This document shows positions 61,860 through 64,000 of a stretch of 64,000 bases of DNA, piece by piece. Made by a program: the position numbers and the translations under genes. The notes under the pieces were generated by a model. It was given only the letters and a program-made list of their open reading frames with translations, had not been told where the DNA came from and did no database searches. The stretch covers positions 186,001 to 250,000 of the forward strand of contig NZ_QAOF01000001.1 of NCBI RefSeq assembly GCF_003050745.1. The letters run 5' to 3'. Numbering within the stretch: position 1 is the first letter of the stretch; every line of letters begins with the position of its first letter. Source of the DNA: Sphingomonas sp. PP-CE-3G-477 (GTDB lineage: Bacteria; Pseudomonadota; Alphaproteobacteria; Sphingomonadales; Sphingomonadaceae).

Positions 61860-64000
61860 ATGCGATACGGACGTTGGAATCTACTGGTGTTGCCTTTGGT
61901 CGGCATGACGCTGCCGGCGTGGGCGCAGGATGTGCGTATCGATCCGTCCGCGGCCGACACGCGTGACCGTGCCGACACCGCTTCCGATGATGATCGCCCT
62001 GCCGACATCGTCGTCAGCGCGACGCGCAGCATCCTGCCACCGAACGCGCTACCGCTGACGATCGACGTGATCGACCGTGCGGCTCTGGATCAACAGGTCG
62101 CGATCGGTGGTTCGGTGGTCGATGCGGTCTCGAACCTGACGCCGTCCTTCTCGCCGACGCGACAGAAGCTGTCGGGCGCGGGTGAGACGTTGCGCGGGCG
62201 CTCGCCGCTGTACGCGATCAACGGTATACCGCAGTCGACCCCGCTGCGTGATGGATCCCGCGACGGGTTCACGATCGATCCGTTCTTCATCGAACGGGTC
62301 GAGCTGATCTACGGCTCGAACGCGTTGCAGGGGATCGGCGGGACCGGCGGGATCGTCAACCAGGTGACCGTGCAGCCGCCACGGACCGAGGGCCTGTCGG
62401 GTCGCGCCCTCGTGCAGGGAACGACCGACACCGGGTTCAACGGCGACGGCAATGGCGGCAAGGTCGCCGCGCTGCTCGCGTGGAAATCGGGGCGTTTCGA
62501 CGTCATGGCCGGCGGAGCGTACGACAAGCGCGGCGCGTTCTACGACGGGCACGGCAACCGCGTCGGTACCGACCTGACGCAGGGCGAGACGCAGGACTCG
62601 CGGAGCTGGTCGGCGTTCGCACGCGCCGGCTATGCCCTGACCGACACCGCACGGGTCGACCTGATCGCCAATCGGTTCGAGTTGAAGGGTGGTGGCAATT
62701 ATATCGCCAGCACGGGCGATTTCGTCATCAACCGACCGACGACATCGGTGCGGGGCACGCCGCCGGGCGTCCCTGCGACCAACCGGACCGAAAGCATCGC
62801 GCTGTCCCTTACCGACCCCGATCTGTGGGGCGGCAACCTCGTGACCCAGGTCTTCTTCAACCGATCGCGCGATACGTTCGGCGGCGAGGTCAATCCGATC
62901 GCGACGTTCCAGCTCGTGAAGGGCGGCACGCTGTTCGACCAGTCGCAGAACCGCTCGCGCAAATATGGCGGCAAGTTCAGCTACGAGCGCGCGGTGCCGG
63001 GCTTCGAGGCGCTGACCGCGACGCTCGGCTTCGACGCACTGTACGATCGGACCGAGCAACGGCTGATCGCCACCAATCGCGTCTGGGTGCCACCCGCCGA
63101 TTTCCGCAGCCTCGCGCCGTTCGGGCAGGTCAACCTCGCGCTGTTCGACAAGGTCGTCCGCCTCGCTGGCGGCGCGCGATACGAGAACGTGAAGATCGTC
63201 ATCGACGATTATACCACGCTGGCCTCCTATGGCAGCCACGCGGTCGCGGGCGGCAGTCCGAGCTTCAGCAAGGCGCTGTTCAACGGCGGCGTCATCGTCG
63301 AGCCGATCCCCGGCATTCGCGCCTATGGCAGCTATGCGCAGGGCTTCACCGTACCCGACGTCGGACGCATCTCACGCGCGATCGGCCGCGACGGCGTCGA
63401 TCTCGACACCTATGTCGACATCGCGCCGATCGTGTCGAACAACCGCGAACTCGGCGTCGAAGTGAAGCGCGGACCGATGAACGCGAGCGCGACCTATTTC
63501 TGGTCGACCAGCACGCGCGGACAGGTGCTGGTGTTCGTCGGCGGCGCGTATGAAGCACAACGCCAGCGCGTCGAGATCCAGGGCATCGAGGTGAATCTGG
63601 AAGCCCGCATGCCCATCTCAGGGCTGACGCTGTCGACCGGCTTCGCGCATTTGATCGGGCGCACGGATTCGGACGACGACGGCAAGGTCGACATCGACCT
63701 CGACGGCGCGAACATCTCGCCCGACCGGCTGAACCTCGCCGCCAGCTATGCGCGCGGCAAGGTGTCGGCACGGTTGCAGCAGCAATTCTTTCTCTCGCGC
63801 AAATACGAGGGGTTGCCCGCCGCGAACGATTTCGGCGGGTACAACGTCACCGACGCCAGCGTGCGCTATCAGTTGCCGGTCGGCGCGGTGACGCTGAGCG
63901 CGCAGAACATCTTCGACCATTTCTACATCGATTATTACAGCGACACGGTACGCCCGACCGACAACGAGCATTTCTTCGCCGGACGCGGGCGTAATTTCAC
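61860..64000 (+). CDS. TonB-dependent receptor (3' end beyond the window)
   Basis: Outer-membrane receptor, 713 residues visible and truncated by the window edge. A signal peptide (MRYGRWNLLVLPLVGMTLPA, cleaved after AWAQ) is followed by an ADIVVSATRS plug start, with ERVELIYGSNALQGIGGTGG as the plug core. Barrel strands run to the end, with FTVPDVGRI and LSAQNIFDHFYIDYYSD near the window edge. No STN domain is present, so it is a transporter without FecR signalling. The ATG at 61860 has GGGGGA upstream. The layout is siderophore-receptor-like and an iron-type operator may precede it, so an iron chelate is the best guess. Confidence 0.92.
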   Translation, partial: MRYGRWNLLVLPLVGMTLPAWAQDVRIDPSAADTRDRADTASDDDRPADIVVSATRSILPPNALPLTIDVIDRAALDQQVAIGGSVVDAVSNLTPSFSPTRQKLSGAGETLRGRSPLYAINGIPQSTPLRDGSRDGFTIDPFFIERVELIYGSNALQGIGGTGGIVNQVTVQPPRTEGLSGRALVQGTTDTGFNGDGNGGKVAALLAWKSGRFDVMAGGAYDKRGAFYDGHGNRVGTDLTQGETQDSRSWSAFARAGYALTDTARVDLIANRFELKGGGNYIASTGDFVINRPTTSVRGTPPGVPATNRTESIALSLTDPDLWGGNLVTQVFFNRSRDTFGGEVNPIATFQLVKGGTLFDQSQNRSRKYGGKFSYERAVPGFEALTATLGFDALYDRTEQRLIATNRVWVPPADFRSLAPFGQVNLALFDKVVRLAGGARYENVKIVIDDYTTLASYGSHAVAGGSPSFSKALFNGGVIVEPIPGIRAYGSYAQGFTVPDVGRISRAIGRDGVDLDTYVDIAPIVSNNRELGVEVKRGPMNASATYFWSTSTRGQVLVFVGGAYEAQRQRVEIQGIEVNLEARMPISGLTLSTGFAHLIGRTDSDDDGKVDIDLDGANISPDRLNLAASYARGKVSARLQQQFFLSRKYEGLPAANDFGGYNVTDASVRYQLPVGAVTLSAQNIFDHFYIDYYSDTVRPTDNEHFFAGRGRNF

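Overview
The window is high-GC alphaproteobacterial chromosome, most like Sphingomonas or a close sphingomonad. The signs are a CtrA response regulator with a CtrA-like site upstream, Flp/Tad pilus genes, an Mqo-type malate oxidase, several TonB-dependent receptors with FecI/FecR control, and dense gene packing with many 1-4 nt ATGA/TGATG overlaps. No rRNA, tRNA, CRISPR, prophage or transposase was seen. The intergenic repeats are long imperfect palindromes. This assignment is inferred from gene content; no database was searched. Layout: 1-2195 holds the start of a Tad pilus operon (cpaA-cpaB-cpaC, minus strand). 2215-5572 has an alpha/beta hydrolase coupled to a FAD oxidoreductase, then an orphan MraZ-like protein whose frame overlaps a Cys-pair protein by 146 nt. 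5697-9549 carries housekeeping genes (rnhA, thrB, ispH, a lipoprotein, dps). 9726-19168 has a ROK sugar kinase, a REC-GGDEF-EAL protein coupled to a CHASE4-type histidine kinase, dinB, a phospholipase D, ctrA and an AI-2E-family permease. 19558-25258 has mqo with a Tat-like leader, a LysR/pirin/WrbA group, a YciE-like protein and a small hypothetical gene. The most coherent system is 25376-37907, a low-oxygen respiration island: ompW, hemN, an FNR-type regulator, cydDC, cydAB, a 34-residue cydX, a second FNR-type regulator, an unknown gene, a UbiM-like hydroxylase and a fatty-acid hydroxylase. Four FNR-type palindromes (TTGAY-N4-GTCAA) sit in front of these genes. Four flanking start codons (hemN, cydD, the UbiM-like gene and the fatty-acid hydroxylase) lie 40.5-42.5 bp from a box centre. 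That would make their mRNAs leaderless under class II FNR geometry. Together the genes make, load and regulate cytochrome bd under oxygen limitation (heme supply, CydDC export, oxidase, quinone hydroxylation). 37915-40071 is a bacteriophytochrome kinase gene cut by an in-frame amber codon between its PAS and GAF domains. 40242-43430 has a second phospholipase D, an HbpS/UPF0303-like protein and a Gfo/Idh/MocA oxidoreductase. 43431-43816 is an AT-rich gap, followed by a GAF-GGDEF-EAL protein and an AraC regulator. 46421-51006 pairs a NarL-type response regulator and a stand-alone M17 N-terminal domain protein with a divergent beta-propeller sensor kinase. 51054-56719 holds a Tat-exported hydrolase, a TMEM175-like channel and a fecI-fecR-TonB receptor unit. 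56802-60648 is a divergent cluster (mini membrane protein, GT4 glycosyltransferase, DUF2334 deacetylase / integral membrane protein, DUF2141 protein). The window ends with a secreted EEP phosphodiesterase and a TonB receptor truncated at base 64000.
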